A stretch of 6,319 nt of DNA, taken from JBLYYQ01 sp048550035 (GTDB taxonomy: Bacteria > Nitrospinota_A > UBA7883 > JBLYYQ01). A program made the translations under genes and the position numbers. How positions within the stretch are numbered: position 1 is the stretch's first letter; every line of letters starts with the position of its first letter. Below, one piece after another: positions 6,092 to 6,319 of the stretch. The stretch covers positions 1-6,319 of the forward strand of contig JBLYYQ010000142.1 in NCBI GenBank assembly GCA_048550035.1, in the 5' to 3' direction. The notes beneath the pieces were generated by a model. That model was not told where the DNA came from, did no database searches, and saw only the letters and a program-made list of their open reading frames with translations.

Positions 6092-6319
6092 GTACTATTG
6101 CAGGGACGCAAAACCTCTTCGAGCCGAAACAGTTTCGTATGTCTCAGCTTCAGGTCTTCAACTGGGGCACCTTCTCCGGTACTCATAACGTCCCAATCTC
6201 AGAGCAGGGCTTTCTGTTCGTAGGTCGGTCCGGCGCGGGAAAGACAACATTGCTTGATGCCATCTCCGCATTGCTGGTGCCGCCACGTTGGGTCGATTTC
6301 AACGCTGCGGCGAGAGAGG
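6088..6319 (+). CDS. jetC: Wadjet type I subunit JetC, SMC-like ATPase (N-terminal part)
   Basis: Only the first 77 codons lie in the window; the gene runs off the right edge and the family normally exceeds 1000 residues. Residues 18-45 show the ABC/SMC head pattern (QLQVFNWGTFSG, then a strand to the P-loop), and the Walker A motif GRSGAGKTT at 46-54 holds Lys52 and Thr53. LLDAISALL at 55-63 follows, as in the SMC/RecF superfamily, and the PPRWVDFN at 65-72 is typical of the MksB/JetC branch. JetC dimerises through a hinge and coiled coils and drives ATP-dependent DNA loop extrusion. The start at 6088 overlaps the jetB stop (ATGA), with AGGGG at 6073-6077 ten bases upstream, so it is translationally coupled. 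The family call rests on the neighbours and the head motif together. Confidence 0.92.
   Translation, partial: MSTIAGTQNLFEPKQFRMSQLQVFNWGTFSGTHNVPISEQGFLFVGRSGAGKTTLLDAISALLVPPRWVDFNAAARE

Overview
The window is bacterial DNA made of two unlike parts. The left part (about 1-3680) is AT-rich (20 G+C in the 60 bases at 61-120). It carries the last 25 codons of an upstream gene, a BatE-like membrane protein with TPR and SH3-like domains, a thioredoxin, and on the minus strand a coupled two-gene unit: a GlmU-type left-handed beta-helix acyltransferase-like protein followed by an exported protein that joins a degenerate spermidine-synthase-like fold to TPRs. The right part (from about 3900) is much richer in G+C (38 of 60 bases at 4321-4380). 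It carries the first three genes of a type I Wadjet anti-plasmid system (jetA, jetB, start of jetC). The window ends inside jetC, and jetD would be expected beyond the edge.

Layout: 3-80 (+) end of an upstream gene, probably a bat-operon member; 80-808 (+) batE-like; 899-1225 (+) trxA; 1308-2708 (-) signal peptide, synthase-like domain and TPRs; 2705-3505 (-) hexapeptide-repeat protein; 3506-3912 a gene-free junction holding a near-consensus sigma70-type promoter at 3758-3786 and a small hairpin at 3866-3881; 3913-5373 (+) jetA; 5360-6091 (+) jetB; 6088 to the right edge (+) jetC.

How the genes work together: JetA (kleisin, MksF), JetB (KITE subunit, MksE) and JetC (SMC-like ATPase, MksB) form an SMC motor that extrudes loops on small circular DNA, which the JetD (MksG) nuclease then cuts. 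The 14-base and 4-base overlaps of the reading frames indicate one translationally coupled operon, apparently driven from 3758-3786. On the left, BatE belongs to the envelope-associated Bat (aerotolerance) proteins, and the neighbouring thioredoxin could serve redox or folding needs.

The organism cannot be named from this window. A bat-type cluster occurs in Bacteroidota, Leptospira and other Gram-negative lineages. The Wadjet genes differ in composition from the left part, which suggests a horizontally acquired defence island, although an assembly join cannot be excluded from sequence alone.
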